A stretch of DNA of 5,703 bases from Actinomycetota bacterium (lineage in GTDB: Bacteria; Actinomycetota; Thermoleophilia; Solirubrobacterales; Solirubrobacteraceae), in NCBI GenBank assembly GCA_019348575.1, contig JAHWJE010000131.1, forward strand, positions 1 through 5,703, in the 5' to 3' direction. Position numbers and translations under genes: made by a program. Below, in pieces: positions 1 through 5,174 of this stretch. The notes under the pieces were generated by a model that saw only the letters and a list, made by a program, of their open reading frames with translations, searched no databases and was not told where the DNA came from. The stretch's first letter is position 1. Each line of letters begins with the position of its first letter.

Positions 1-239
1 TCCGGTGGTTGCGGCCGCTGCCTCGTCTTGACTGCGCGCTCAGCCGTGCCCGCGCGAGGGCCACCGCAGACCGTCCTCGTCATGCGACTGACGCACCGTC
101 GCATGTCCGTGGCGCGAGCGAGCCATCACGTCGAACAGCACGGGGAACGCGGTCGAGTGAAACACCTGATCGACCGCGCCCGCAGCCCAGATGGACCGCG
201 GGCGCGCGAGGTCAGCGCTCGGTGGTGGGCCTGCCGCGT
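1..239. other. Left-edge stretch without a confident gene
   Basis: No reading frame here can be assigned to a family. On the minus strand one frame stays open from inside the neighbouring SOD-like gene to a TGA at 40-42. It has G/C at most third positions and reads partly like a protein, including VDQVFHSTAFPVLFDVM. The only ATG in its readable part encodes the last residue of that string, and no clear ribosome binding site was seen. A plus-strand frame across the same bases is also open and similarly GC-rich at third positions, so strand and coding status stay undecided. The stretch also holds an inverted repeat at 81-105, listed separately. Confidence 0.4.
81..105. repeat. 8-bp perfect inverted repeat (CATGCGAC / GTCGCATG)
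   Basis: The arms at 81-88 and 98-105 are exact reverse complements, separated by 9 bases. As RNA this forms an 8-bp stem with a 9-base loop. There is no T run on either side, so it is not a textbook intrinsic terminator. It lies about 135 bases beyond the stop of the minus-strand SOD-like gene, and could be a distant 3' hairpin of that transcript or an operator for a gene beyond the left edge. Confidence 0.4.
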
Positions 240-896
240 TCAGCGCTGGCGATGGATCTCGCCGCAGGCGACGGGCAGCTCGGCCTCGAGCGGAGCGCCC
301 AGCGCGGTGATCGGGCCCGGGTCGTAGCTCCCGTCGCCGTCGATGTCGTGGCCATGGACGACGATGTGCTTCTCGCCGAGGTGCTCGGCGACGTCGGCGG
401 GCACCTGGATGTCGCGGTGGTAGGTGAGCTTGCCGTTGTCCTTCGCCACGGGCATCCGGTCCAGCGCCAGCCCGCTCGCGGGGCTGGTGTCCCCGCTCGT
501 CGTGAACGACACGACGATCCCGCCGTAGTCGGCGAGGCCGTCGACGGTCTCGATCAGCGAGTCAGACACCCCGCCGACGCGCCGCTCGGGCCCCGGGCAC
601 GTGCTCAGCTCGGGATGGTTCTTGCCGTGGATGTGGACCGCGTGGGGCAGGTTCGGGCTGAGGCCGCGTCCCTTGAGCAGGACGCTGACGGTGTCGCCGC
701 GAAGCGCGAGCATCGCCCGCCCGGTCGCGTTTGAGCCGCCGTCCGCCGAGGGATCGTGCGGCACGGAGCTGAGCGCCGCGCGGTAGCGCTCGGGGCCGGC
801 CGGCTCGCCGCCCTTGCTCCCGGTGGCACTGGCCGCCGCGATGAAGAGACCCGTCGCCGCGACGACGACAACAGACATGATCCGTAGTGGTTTCAA
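240..896 (-). CDS. Secreted Cu/Zn superoxide dismutase-like (CHRD-type) protein
   Basis: 218 residues. A signal peptide is clear: basic start, hydrophobic run at about 7-22, and an A-S-A site around residue 24, so the mature protein should act outside the membrane. The core resembles the Cu/Zn SOD/CHRD beta-sandwich. HAVHIHG (85-91) matches the SOD copper-ligand loop. HIVVHGHDIDGDG (177-189) resembles the second SOD metal segment, with H181 where the fourth copper ligand sits. VACG (209-212) resembles the SOD C-terminal ACG. C100 and C211 could form the conserved disulfide. A complete SOD set of zinc ligands is not evident, so enzymatic dismutation is unproven; metal binding or a structural role is equally possible. 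The start is TTG at 894-896, chosen because AAGGAGG lies 6 bases upstream; an ATG six codons in is too far from it. The gene is divergent from the Asp-box lipoprotein, sharing a 131-base upstream region. Confidence 0.8.
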   Translation of the reverse strand: MKPLRIMSVVVVAATGLFIAAASATGSKGGEPAGPERYRAALSSVPHDPSADGGSNATGRAMLALRGDTVSVLLKGRGLSPNLPHAVHIHGKNHPELSTCPGPERRVGGVSDSLIETVDGLADYGGIVVSFTTSGDTSPASGLALDRMPVAKDNGKLTYHRDIQVPADVAEHLGEKHIVVHGHDIDGDGSYDPGPITALGAPLEAELPVACGEIHRQR

Positions 897-902
897 GCTT
901 GC

Positions 903-909
903 CCTCCTT
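903..909 (-). promoter_or_regulatory. Strong Shine-Dalgarno for the SOD-like gene
   Basis: On the minus strand this reads AAGGAGG, near-perfectly complementary to the 16S 3' end, and is 6 bases from the TTG at 894-896. It decides the start: the in-frame ATG at 876-878 would be about 24 bases away. It is the strongest ribosome binding site in the window. Confidence 0.75.
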
Positions 910-915
910 GGGCTT

Positions 916-930
916 GGAGTACGACACTCC
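916..930. repeat. Small inverted repeat upstream of the SOD-like gene
   Basis: GGAGT (916-920) and ACTCC (926-930) are reverse complements around a 5-base centre. The repeat sits about 7 bases beyond the Shine-Dalgarno of the minus-strand SOD-like gene, within the divergent intergenic region. It could be an operator half-site pair or a leader hairpin next to the ribosome binding site. The arms are short and chance occurrence is possible. Confidence 0.25.
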
Positions 931-1015
931 TGCGGTCGCCGGCCCGAACGGGATCATTCGTCGTCGGCGCGACGGCGCATCTGCGCGTCCTCGTCGTGGC
1001 GGTCGCTGCGCTGCA

Positions 1016-1021
1016 TACGAT
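1016..1021 (+). promoter_or_regulatory. Possible leaderless -10 element (TACGAT)
   Basis: TACGAT fits the actinobacterial -10 pattern TANNNT and ends exactly 6 bases before the ATG at 1028. Transcription would then begin at or next to the start codon, giving a leaderless mRNA. No good -35 hexamer is visible, which is common in high-GC actinobacteria. The alternative is a leadered message using GAGG at 1022-1025 with a GTG start at 1034. Confidence 0.35.
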
Positions 1022-1027
1022 GAGGTG

Positions 1028-1897
1028 ATGTCCGTGAGGCGTCGGTCACGAGCGGCTGCCGGCCTGCTGTCGGTGCTCGTCGCGAGCGTGCTGCTCGGCT
1101 GCGGCGATGAAGCGCGGGATGCGTCAGGGGTCGAGGATCCAGGGCCGAGCTCCACGCCGTGCACGGCCGGCGCCGGCTGCGCGAGGCGCTGGCTGCTCAC
1201 GCCGGGATCTAGGCGCGCTCGAGAAGCCGGGCAGCGCCGCGCTCGGCGCGTCGGGGGGCGCTTTCAGGACACGATGGGCTTCACCGTCGTCGGCCCGAAT
1301 CACTTCCTGGGTTCCGGGCATCCCGATCTGCGTGACAAGCTGCCGCCGTTTCTGGGGCTGATCGAGTCGACGGACGGCGGGCGCTCGTGGCGGGCGCTGT
1401 CGTTGCAGGGCAAGGTCGACTTTCACGTCCTGGAAGCCAGCGGCCGGCGGATCTACGGCTACGGCTCAGACTTCGAGTCGCGCGAACCGCGCTTTCTCAG
1501 AAGCGACGACCGCGGCCGCACCTGGCGCCGGCTCGACGCGCCCGAGCCGCTGATCGCGCTCGCGATCTCGCCGGCGGACGCGCGCACGCTGATCGCCTCC
1601 GGCGAGCGGCGCGTGTTCTCCTCGCGCGACGGCGGTCGTTCCTGGTCGCCGATCGAGGCGCCCGCGGCGGGACTGCTCGCCTGGAACACGGGCGGTGTGT
1701 TTCTCGCCGCCGCCGACGGCCGCGTGTGGCGCAGCGCCGACGGCGGCGCCTCGTGGCGCATGACCGCCGCGGTCGGCGGGCAGCCCGCCGCCTTTGACTC
1801 CGGTCGCGGGGACGAGCTGCTCGTCGCGCTGCACGACGGCACGATCAAGCGCTCCACCGACCGCGGACGCAGCTGGACGGTTCGCTCCCAGCCGTGA
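1028..1897 (+). CDS. Asp-box (BNR) beta-propeller lipoprotein, probable frameshifts near N-terminus
   Basis: 289 residues from ATG 1028. This start is chosen because it gives a basic N-terminus, a hydrophobic run (11-23) and the lipobox LLGC with C25; the reading frame extends further upstream but not as a plausible protein. GTG 1034 is an alternative start with better spacing to GAGG. Five Asp-box motifs (S-x-D-x-G-x-S/T-W) follow: STDGGRSW 114-121, SDDRGRTW 159-166, SRDGGRSW 199-206, SADGGASW 236-243 and STDRGRSW 276-283. They mark successive blades of a sialidase/sortilin/YCF48-like propeller. Such folds usually bind proteins or ligands; no catalytic function can be assigned. The product is probably anchored on the outer face of the membrane. 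Residues about 40-77 look wrong for the family. Family-like pieces lie in the other two frames (HAVHG from 1153, LEKPGSAALG from 1218), returning to this frame at VGGRFQDTMGF (from 1250). Confidence 0.75.
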   Translation: MSVRRRSRAAAGLLSVLVASVLLGCGDEARDASGVEDPGPSSTPCTAGAGCARRWLLTPGSRRAREAGQRRARRVGGRFQDTMGFTVVGPNHFLGSGHPDLRDKLPPFLGLIESTDGGRSWRALSLQGKVDFHVLEASGRRIYGYGSDFESREPRFLRSDDRGRTWRRLDAPEPLIALAISPADARTLIASGERRVFSSRDGGRSWSPIEAPAAGLLAWNTGGVFLAAADGRVWRSADGGASWRMTAAVGGQPAAFDSGRGDELLVALHDGTIKRSTDRGRSWTVRSQP

Positions 1898-1900
1898 CCG

Positions 1901-1916
1901 TTGGCGTGATCGCCGA
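1901..1916. terminator. Possible short hairpin between convergent genes
   Basis: TTGGCG at 1901-1906 can pair with CGCCGA at 1911-1916 (one G-U pair) around the loop TGAT. It fills the 31-base gap between the stop of the Asp-box lipoprotein and the stop of the L,D-transpeptidase. Position suits a bidirectional terminator, but the stem is short and no U tract follows. Confidence 0.25.
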
Positions 1917-1928
1917 GCGCCGGCCGTT

Positions 1929-2972
1929 CTAGGCGACGAGCACGGGCGTCCCGAGCCGCACGCGCTCGAAGAGGTCTGTCACCTCCGCCGGACTCATCCG
2001 GATGCATCCGTGGGAGGCGGCGCTGCCGAGCGATCCTGCGCTGCTGGTGCCGTGGAAGCCGACCGACCCGTTGAAGCCGATCCAGCGCGCCACGAGCGGG
2101 TTGCGCGGGTCTCCGCCCGGGATCGTCTGCCCGGCAAGGGAGCCGGCCCACTCTGAGCGTGGCACGCTCCAGGCGGGGTTCTTCTGCATGGTCTGCACGA
2201 CGAACTGCCCCGTGGGGGTCGGGTACTCGGGCGAGCCGACGGCGACGGTGTAGGTCCTGACGAGCTCGCCGCGGCGAAAGACGCGCGCGCGGCGCTCGCC
2301 GCGCGAGACGGTGACGGCGACCGGGTTCGCGTCGAAGACCTTCTTCTCGGTGATCTTCGGCGCGACCGGGACGGTCCGCGCCCGCACCGTGCGCTGGTCG
2401 CTCGGGCTCGTCAACCGGCGCGCCAGGCGGGCGACGAGCGCATCGCGCGCGGCCAGCCGACGGCCGGGGCGCGACGGCTCGATGCTGACGCTCGTAAGCG
2501 TCAGCTTCAGCGACGCGTCGACCGGCTTGCGCGACTGCTCGCGCTCGATCCGCCCCACGAACTTCGAGATCGCGGCCCGGTCGACCGAGACCGGCACCGG
2601 AACGTCGACGACGACCTTCGCCCCGGTGAGCGCGCGCCAGCCACGGGCGACGAAGGATCCCTCGCGGCCGGCCGCGTAGGCGCGCTGGACGGCGCCACGC
2701 GGGTCGACCCGCACACCGGCCTCGGTCGCCGAAAGCGTGTAGCGGCGCTCGCCGAGCAGCACGTGGGCCGGTCGCGCGATCGGCGCCGCCACGCGGCGGC
2801 GCGCGCGCTCGAGCGCCTGCTGGCGCGTCAGCCCCCCGACGTCCACCCCCGCGACGCGTGCCCCGGCGGGCAGCCGCTCGGCACTGCTACCCGCGGCCGA
2901 GGCAAGTGCTCCGACGCCGCCGGCGACGACGATCGCAAGCGCGACTGCGGTGATGAGAGCGATGCGCGGCAC
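1929..2972 (-). CDS. Exported L,D-transpeptidase (YkuD domain) with peptidoglycan-binding domain
   Basis: 347 residues. Members of this family form 3-3 crosslinks in peptidoglycan, or attach proteins to it, through a catalytic cysteine. The N-terminus (residues 4-28) is a hydrophobic signal or anchor, so the enzyme works outside the membrane. Residues about 34-120 resemble the putative peptidoglycan-binding domain seen in VanW-like and YkuD proteins (start LPAGARVAGVDVGGLT). A linker with basic and beta-rich sequence runs to about 210. The YkuD catalytic domain covers about 214-347, with PTPTGQF at 251-257, FHGT at 306-309 and SHGCIRM at 320-326. C323 is the nucleophile, with H307 and H321 nearby, so the active site is intact. 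The start is GTG at 2970-2972 behind GGAAG (minus strand, 2979-2983) at 6-base spacing. The gene converges on the Asp-box lipoprotein and diverges from psuG. Confidence 0.92.
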   Translation of the reverse strand: MPRIALITAVALAIVVAGGVGALASAAGSSAERLPAGARVAGVDVGGLTRQQALERARRRVAAPIARPAHVLLGERRYTLSATEAGVRVDPRGAVQRAYAAGREGSFVARGWRALTGAKVVVDVPVPVSVDRAAISKFVGRIEREQSRKPVDASLKLTLTSVSIEPSRPGRRLAARDALVARLARRLTSPSDQRTVRARTVPVAPKITEKKVFDANPVAVTVSRGERRARVFRRGELVRTYTVAVGSPEYPTPTGQFVVQTMQKNPAWSVPRSEWAGSLAGQTIPGGDPRNPLVARWIGFNGSVGFHGTSSAGSLGSAASHGCIRMSPAEVTDLFERVRLGTPVLVA

Positions 2973-3111
2973 GAAGGGCTTCCGGTGAGTGCGATCGGCC
3001 CCGGCGACACAACACCGTTGCCCTTGACGAGCGTAGGTTAGCGGCGCGACGCCGCCACCGCGCGGACTGACAGCGCCGTCCCGGTTTTAAGTTCGCCTGC
3101 GGACCGTAACC

Positions 3112-3131
3112 GGGGCGGGCGGGGGCCGGGG
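3112..3131 (+). other. Compact G-quadruplex motif upstream of psuG
   Basis: Four runs of guanine (4, 3, 5 and 4 bases) are separated by loops of 1, 1 and 2 cytosines. This meets the classic pattern of four runs of at least three G with loops of 1-7, and short loops usually mean a stable fold. It lies on the psuG coding strand 71 bases before the start, in the shared divergent region. In vivo folding is inference, and high GC content raises the chance background. Confidence 0.45.
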
Positions 3132-3190
3132 CTCCAAGAGCAAGTGACGAGCTTGTCGTTGCATTCTCGGCCGCTGCGCGAGTGATCGCG

Positions 3191-3196
3191 TAGCGT
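3191..3196 (+). promoter_or_regulatory. Possible leaderless -10 element (TAGCGT) of psuG
   Basis: TAGCGT fits TANNNT and ends exactly 6 bases before the ATG at 3203, placing the predicted transcription start on or beside the A of the start codon. No proper Shine-Dalgarno precedes psuG, only GCGGGG directly against the ATG, which supports leaderless translation. No convincing -35 was found at 16-19 bases upstream. Confidence 0.4.
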
Positions 3197-3202
3197 GCGG
3201 GG

Positions 3203-4114
3203 ATGAGCGAAGCGGGGGCGACGCGAGTGCACGCCGAGGTCGCGGACGCGCTCTCGGCAGGGCGGCCGGTGGTTGCGCTCGAGAGCGCGATCATCGCCCA
3301 CGGGCTGCCCCGGCCCGACAGGCTGACCGTCGCGCGCGAGCTCGAGGCCGAGATCCGTTCGGGCGGCGCCGTACCCGCCACGATCGCCGTGATCGACGGA
3401 GTGCCGCACGTCGGGCTGGACGATGCCGCGCTCGAGCAGATCGCGACGCGCGACGATGTTCACAAGGCGAGCGTCCGTGACCTTGCCGTCGTCTGCGCGC
3501 GTGGCGCGACGGGCGCAACCACGGTGGCCGCGACCGCGCACCTCGCGGCGTTGGCCGGGATCGGCGTGTTCGCGACGGGCGGGCTTGGCGGGGTGCACCG
3601 CGGCGCGCGCGAGACGTGGGACGAGTCCGCCGATCTCGCCTGGCTGGCGCGGACGCAGGTCGTCGTCGTGTGCGCGGGCGTGAAGTCGATCCTCGACGTC
3701 GGCGCCACGCTCGAGCGCCTCGAGACCGCGAGCGTGACGCTCCTCGGCTACCGGTCGGACCGCTTCGCCGGCTTTTACCTGTCTGACTCGGGCTTTCCGG
3801 TGCCATGGCGCGTCGAGTCGCCGCAGGAGGTGGCGCGGGTCATACGGGCACGCTCGCTGATCGGCCACGGCGGAGCGATCGTCGTCGCCAACCCGCTGCC
3901 CGGCGAGCAGCAGCTCGACGTCGAGCAGCACGATCGAGCGCTCGGACGGGCGCTCGATGCTGCCGAGGCCGCGAACGTGACCGGCAAGGAGATCACGCCG
4001 TTCCTGCTGGAATTCCTTCATCGAGAGACGGGCGGCATGAGCCTGCAGGTCAACGTGCGACTCGTACGCCGAAACGCCCACCTGGCGGCGCAGATCGCCG
4101 TCGCGGTCGCGTAA
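3203..4114 (+). CDS. psuG: Pseudouridine-5'-phosphate glycosidase
   Basis: 303 residues, close to the roughly 312 of the E. coli enzyme. PsuG reversibly splits the C-C glycosidic bond of pseudouridine 5'-phosphate to uracil and ribose 5-phosphate, using a metal ion, in the cytoplasm. The family signatures are easy to read: [14 protein letters not shown] (25-38), [14 protein letters not shown] (98-111), [12 protein letters not shown] (124-135), CAGVKSILD (157-165), PLPGEQQLD (231-239) and the C-terminal [12 protein letters not shown] (258-269). Residues matching the E. coli active site are all present: E27, K88, H132, D144 (metal), K161 and N284, at a near-constant offset of 4-5. The enzyme therefore looks active. 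The usual partner, the pseudouridine kinase PsuK, is not in the window: upstream is a divergent transpeptidase, downstream a convergent methyltransferase. Confidence 0.96.
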   Translation: MSEAGATRVHAEVADALSAGRPVVALESAIIAHGLPRPDRLTVARELEAEIRSGGAVPATIAVIDGVPHVGLDDAALEQIATRDDVHKASVRDLAVVCARGATGATTVAATAHLAALAGIGVFATGGLGGVHRGARETWDESADLAWLARTQVVVVCAGVKSILDVGATLERLETASVTLLGYRSDRFAGFYLSDSGFPVPWRVESPQEVARVIRARSLIGHGGAIVVANPLPGEQQLDVEQHDRALGRALDAAEAANVTGKEITPFLLEFLHRETGGMSLQVNVRLVRRNAHLAAQIAVAVA

Positions 4115-4209
4115 GCGCCGTCACCGGCGGCGTCGCCGTGGCGTTCGCTGCTGCTCGGGGCAGCGCGCCGGAGATTACTCACACATATGTGAACTCGCTG
4201 GCCGGCGTA
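4115..4209. terminator. Convergent intergenic spacer with two GC hairpins
   Basis: The spacer lies between the stops of psuG and the methyltransferase. CGCCG (4116-4120) pairs with CGGCG (4125-4129) round a 4-base loop just after the psuG stop. GCTGC (4150-4154) pairs with GCAGC (4160-4164) round a 5-base loop. Either could help end transcription from one or both sides. The stems are only 5 bp and no T run follows, so this is a positional guess rather than a recognised terminator. Confidence 0.3.
4182..4191. repeat. AT-centred palindrome CACATATGTG
   Basis: A perfect 10-bp palindrome lies in a short AT-rich island (about 4171-4195), conspicuous in otherwise very GC-rich DNA. It sits 19 bases beyond the stop of the minus-strand methyltransferase. 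It has the look of a protein binding site, but the position between two gene ends argues against simple promoter control. Confidence 0.35.
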
Positions 4210-5034
4210 TCACGCCTTCCGCCCCGATCCGATCTTCACGACCGCGGGCAACTCGAGCCCGTCGTCGGTGCGGTAGGGCTCGACCCGCCGCTCGAAGGCG
4301 CTGCGGATGCGCCGCTGGATCTCCGGTCGCTGACGGCCGATCTCGGCCGAGGCGCGGACGCTGGAGCGCAGCAACCCGTCCCACAACTGATCGGCACCGC
4401 GAACATGCTGCGTGAGCGCGATCGTCTGCACGGCCACCGCGTCGTAGCCGGCAGCCCGCAGCGCCCGCGCGAACTCCGATTCGTCGGCGAACCGGTAGGG
4501 ATCCGGTCCGCCCGCCAGATCGGGCGGCCGCTCGACGCCCACCTCTTCGATCGCTTCCGAGATGACCCCGGTGACGCGCATGCGCTCCGGGCGATCCCAG
4601 ACCGCGAACGCCGCCACGCCGGCGGGGGCAAGGACGCGGGCGAACTCCGCCAGCGCACGCTCGGGCCGCGGCAGGTGGTTGAGGACGAACCCGCCGACGA
4701 CCGCGTCGAAGCACCGATCCTCGAACGGCAGCCGCTGGTCGGCGTCCGCTTCGATCAGCTCGAGGCCCGGGTAGCGCCGCCGTGCCACGGCGAGCATCTC
4801 GGGGGCGATGTCGATCCCGGTGCAGCGCGCGCCGCGCGCCAGCGCGCGCCCCGCGATGTGGCCGGGGCCGGTGGCGACGTCGAGCACCCGCATGCCGGGA
4901 CCGACGAGCGCGCAGTCGAGCAGACGCTCGGCGACACGCGCGGTGACCTGGCCGGTGAGGTCGTCGTAGGTCTCGGCTCGTGCTCCCCACCCGCTCGCCT
5001 CGAGCGCCTTGAATGCCTCGGGATCGCCGCTCAT
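4210..5034 (-). CDS. Class I SAM-dependent methyltransferase
   Basis: 274 residues. The Rossmann-type fold is readable. Motif I is VLDVATGPGH (50-59), which binds SAM. The acidic residue ending strand 2 is in TGIDIAPEM (72-80, D75). EADADQRLPF (95-104) is the adenine-contacting segment, FDAVVGGFVLNHL (109-121) is motif IV, and LAPAGVAAFAVW (135-146) is the post-motif strand. This places it with the Methyltransf_11/UbiE-like group, which act on small molecules, quinones or lipids; the substrate cannot be told. The C-terminal part (about 170-274) resembles the cap region of such enzymes. The start ATG (5032-5034) has GAGGAG (minus strand, 5039-5044) 4 bases upstream. The gene converges on psuG. 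A short upstream ORF would overlap its start by 4 bases (ATGA), which would suggest translational coupling if real. Confidence 0.9.
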   Translation of the reverse strand: MSGDPEAFKALEASGWGARAETYDDLTGQVTARVAERLLDCALVGPGMRVLDVATGPGHIAGRALARGARCTGIDIAPEMLAVARRRYPGLELIEADADQRLPFEDRCFDAVVGGFVLNHLPRPERALAEFARVLAPAGVAAFAVWDRPERMRVTGVISEAIEEVGVERPPDLAGGPDPYRFADESEFARALRAAGYDAVAVQTIALTQHVRGADQLWDGLLRSSVRASAEIGRQRPEIQRRIRSAFERRVEPYRTDDGLELPAVVKIGSGRKA

Positions 5035-5174
5035 CCAACTCCTCGCCGAGGCTTCCCGCAGTAGACCCCTGGGCGATCGATGCTCATGCGCGCGTTCGCG
5101 AACGCCCCGCCGCGAGCGGACGCGCTCCGTCTACGCAGGGCATGCTCCGTGGTCGTCCACTCGCTCGCGGTCAT
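5031..5174 (-). CDS. Possible 47-codon ORF overlapping the methyltransferase start
   Basis: This ORF runs from ATG 5172-5174 to TGA 5031-5033. Its stop overlaps the methyltransferase start as ATGA, the usual geometry of translationally coupled genes. Its own start also overlaps, as ATGA, the stop of the preceding minus-strand frame (5171-5173). About three quarters of codons end in G or C. The product is short, basic and Arg/Ser/Ala-rich, with one Cys (residue 39), no membrane segment and no recognisable domain. GGAG lies directly against the ATG, too close for a normal ribosome binding site. It may be a leader peptide, a chance ORF or untranslated leader. Confidence 0.22.
   Translation of the reverse strand: MTASEWTTTEHALRRRSASARGGAFANARMSIDRPGVYCGKPRRGVG
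5092..5105. repeat. 14-bp perfect palindrome GCGTTCGCGAACGC
   Basis: The two 7-base halves are exact reverse complements with no spacer. The palindrome is 58-71 bases upstream of the minus-strand methyltransferase ATG, where an operator for a dimeric regulator would be placed. It also falls inside the possible 47-codon ORF. No matching copy was noticed elsewhere in the window. Confidence 0.4.

Larger units (their letters stand above)
2973..3202. other. Divergent promoter region between L,D-transpeptidase and psuG
   Basis: No gene is supported in these 230 bases. The stretch must hold the control elements of both divergent genes. Visible items are the GGAAG ribosome binding site of the transpeptidase at 2979-2983, a weak minus-strand TANNNT (TAACCT, 3035-3040), a short AT-rich patch near 3085-3091, a G-rich block at 3112-3131, a near-palindrome at 3146-3157 (GACGAGCTTGTC, one mismatched pair) and a psuG-proximal TAGCGT. 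The G-rich block and TAGCGT are listed separately. Confidence 0.5.

Noticed and set aside
9..734. 241-codon plus-strand ORF antisense to the SOD-like gene
   Set aside because: Arg/Ala/Val-rich translation without motifs; the minus strand has a signal peptide, SOD-like histidine motifs and a strong ribosome binding site.
887..1027. N-terminal extension of the Asp-box lipoprotein
   Set aside because: The signal peptide and lipobox begin at 1028; the extension would bury them behind about 47 arginine-rich residues and overlap the SOD-like gene's leader.
562..1200. 212-codon minus-strand ORF spanning the divergent promoter region
   Set aside because: Overlaps the SOD-like gene in another frame and both neighbouring starts; low-complexity Arg/Pro/Ser-rich translation.
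1459..2151. 230-codon minus-strand ORF across the Asp-box gene and the transpeptidase end
   Set aside because: It is antisense to five clear Asp-boxes and out of frame with the transpeptidase catalytic motif; a shadow of GC-rich coding.
3024..3039. TTGACG and TAGGTT as a plus-strand promoter
   Set aside because: The spacing between the hexamers is only 4 bases, far below the 16-19 needed.
3038..4081. 347-codon minus-strand ORF opposite psuG
   Set aside because: Length equals a real gene, but psuG on the other strand has all family motifs and active-site residues. The antisense translation is Arg/Asp/His-rich with no motif.
4175..5038. 287-codon minus-strand ORF in another frame of the methyltransferase
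   Set aside because: Its translation is dominated by Arg/Ala/Gly and lacks SAM motifs; the frame 4210-5034 carries them.
3805..5064. 419-codon plus-strand ORF, the longest open frame in the window
   Set aside because: It overlaps the end of psuG and runs antisense to the methyltransferase, whose SAM motif order is intact. Typical long spurious frame at high GC.
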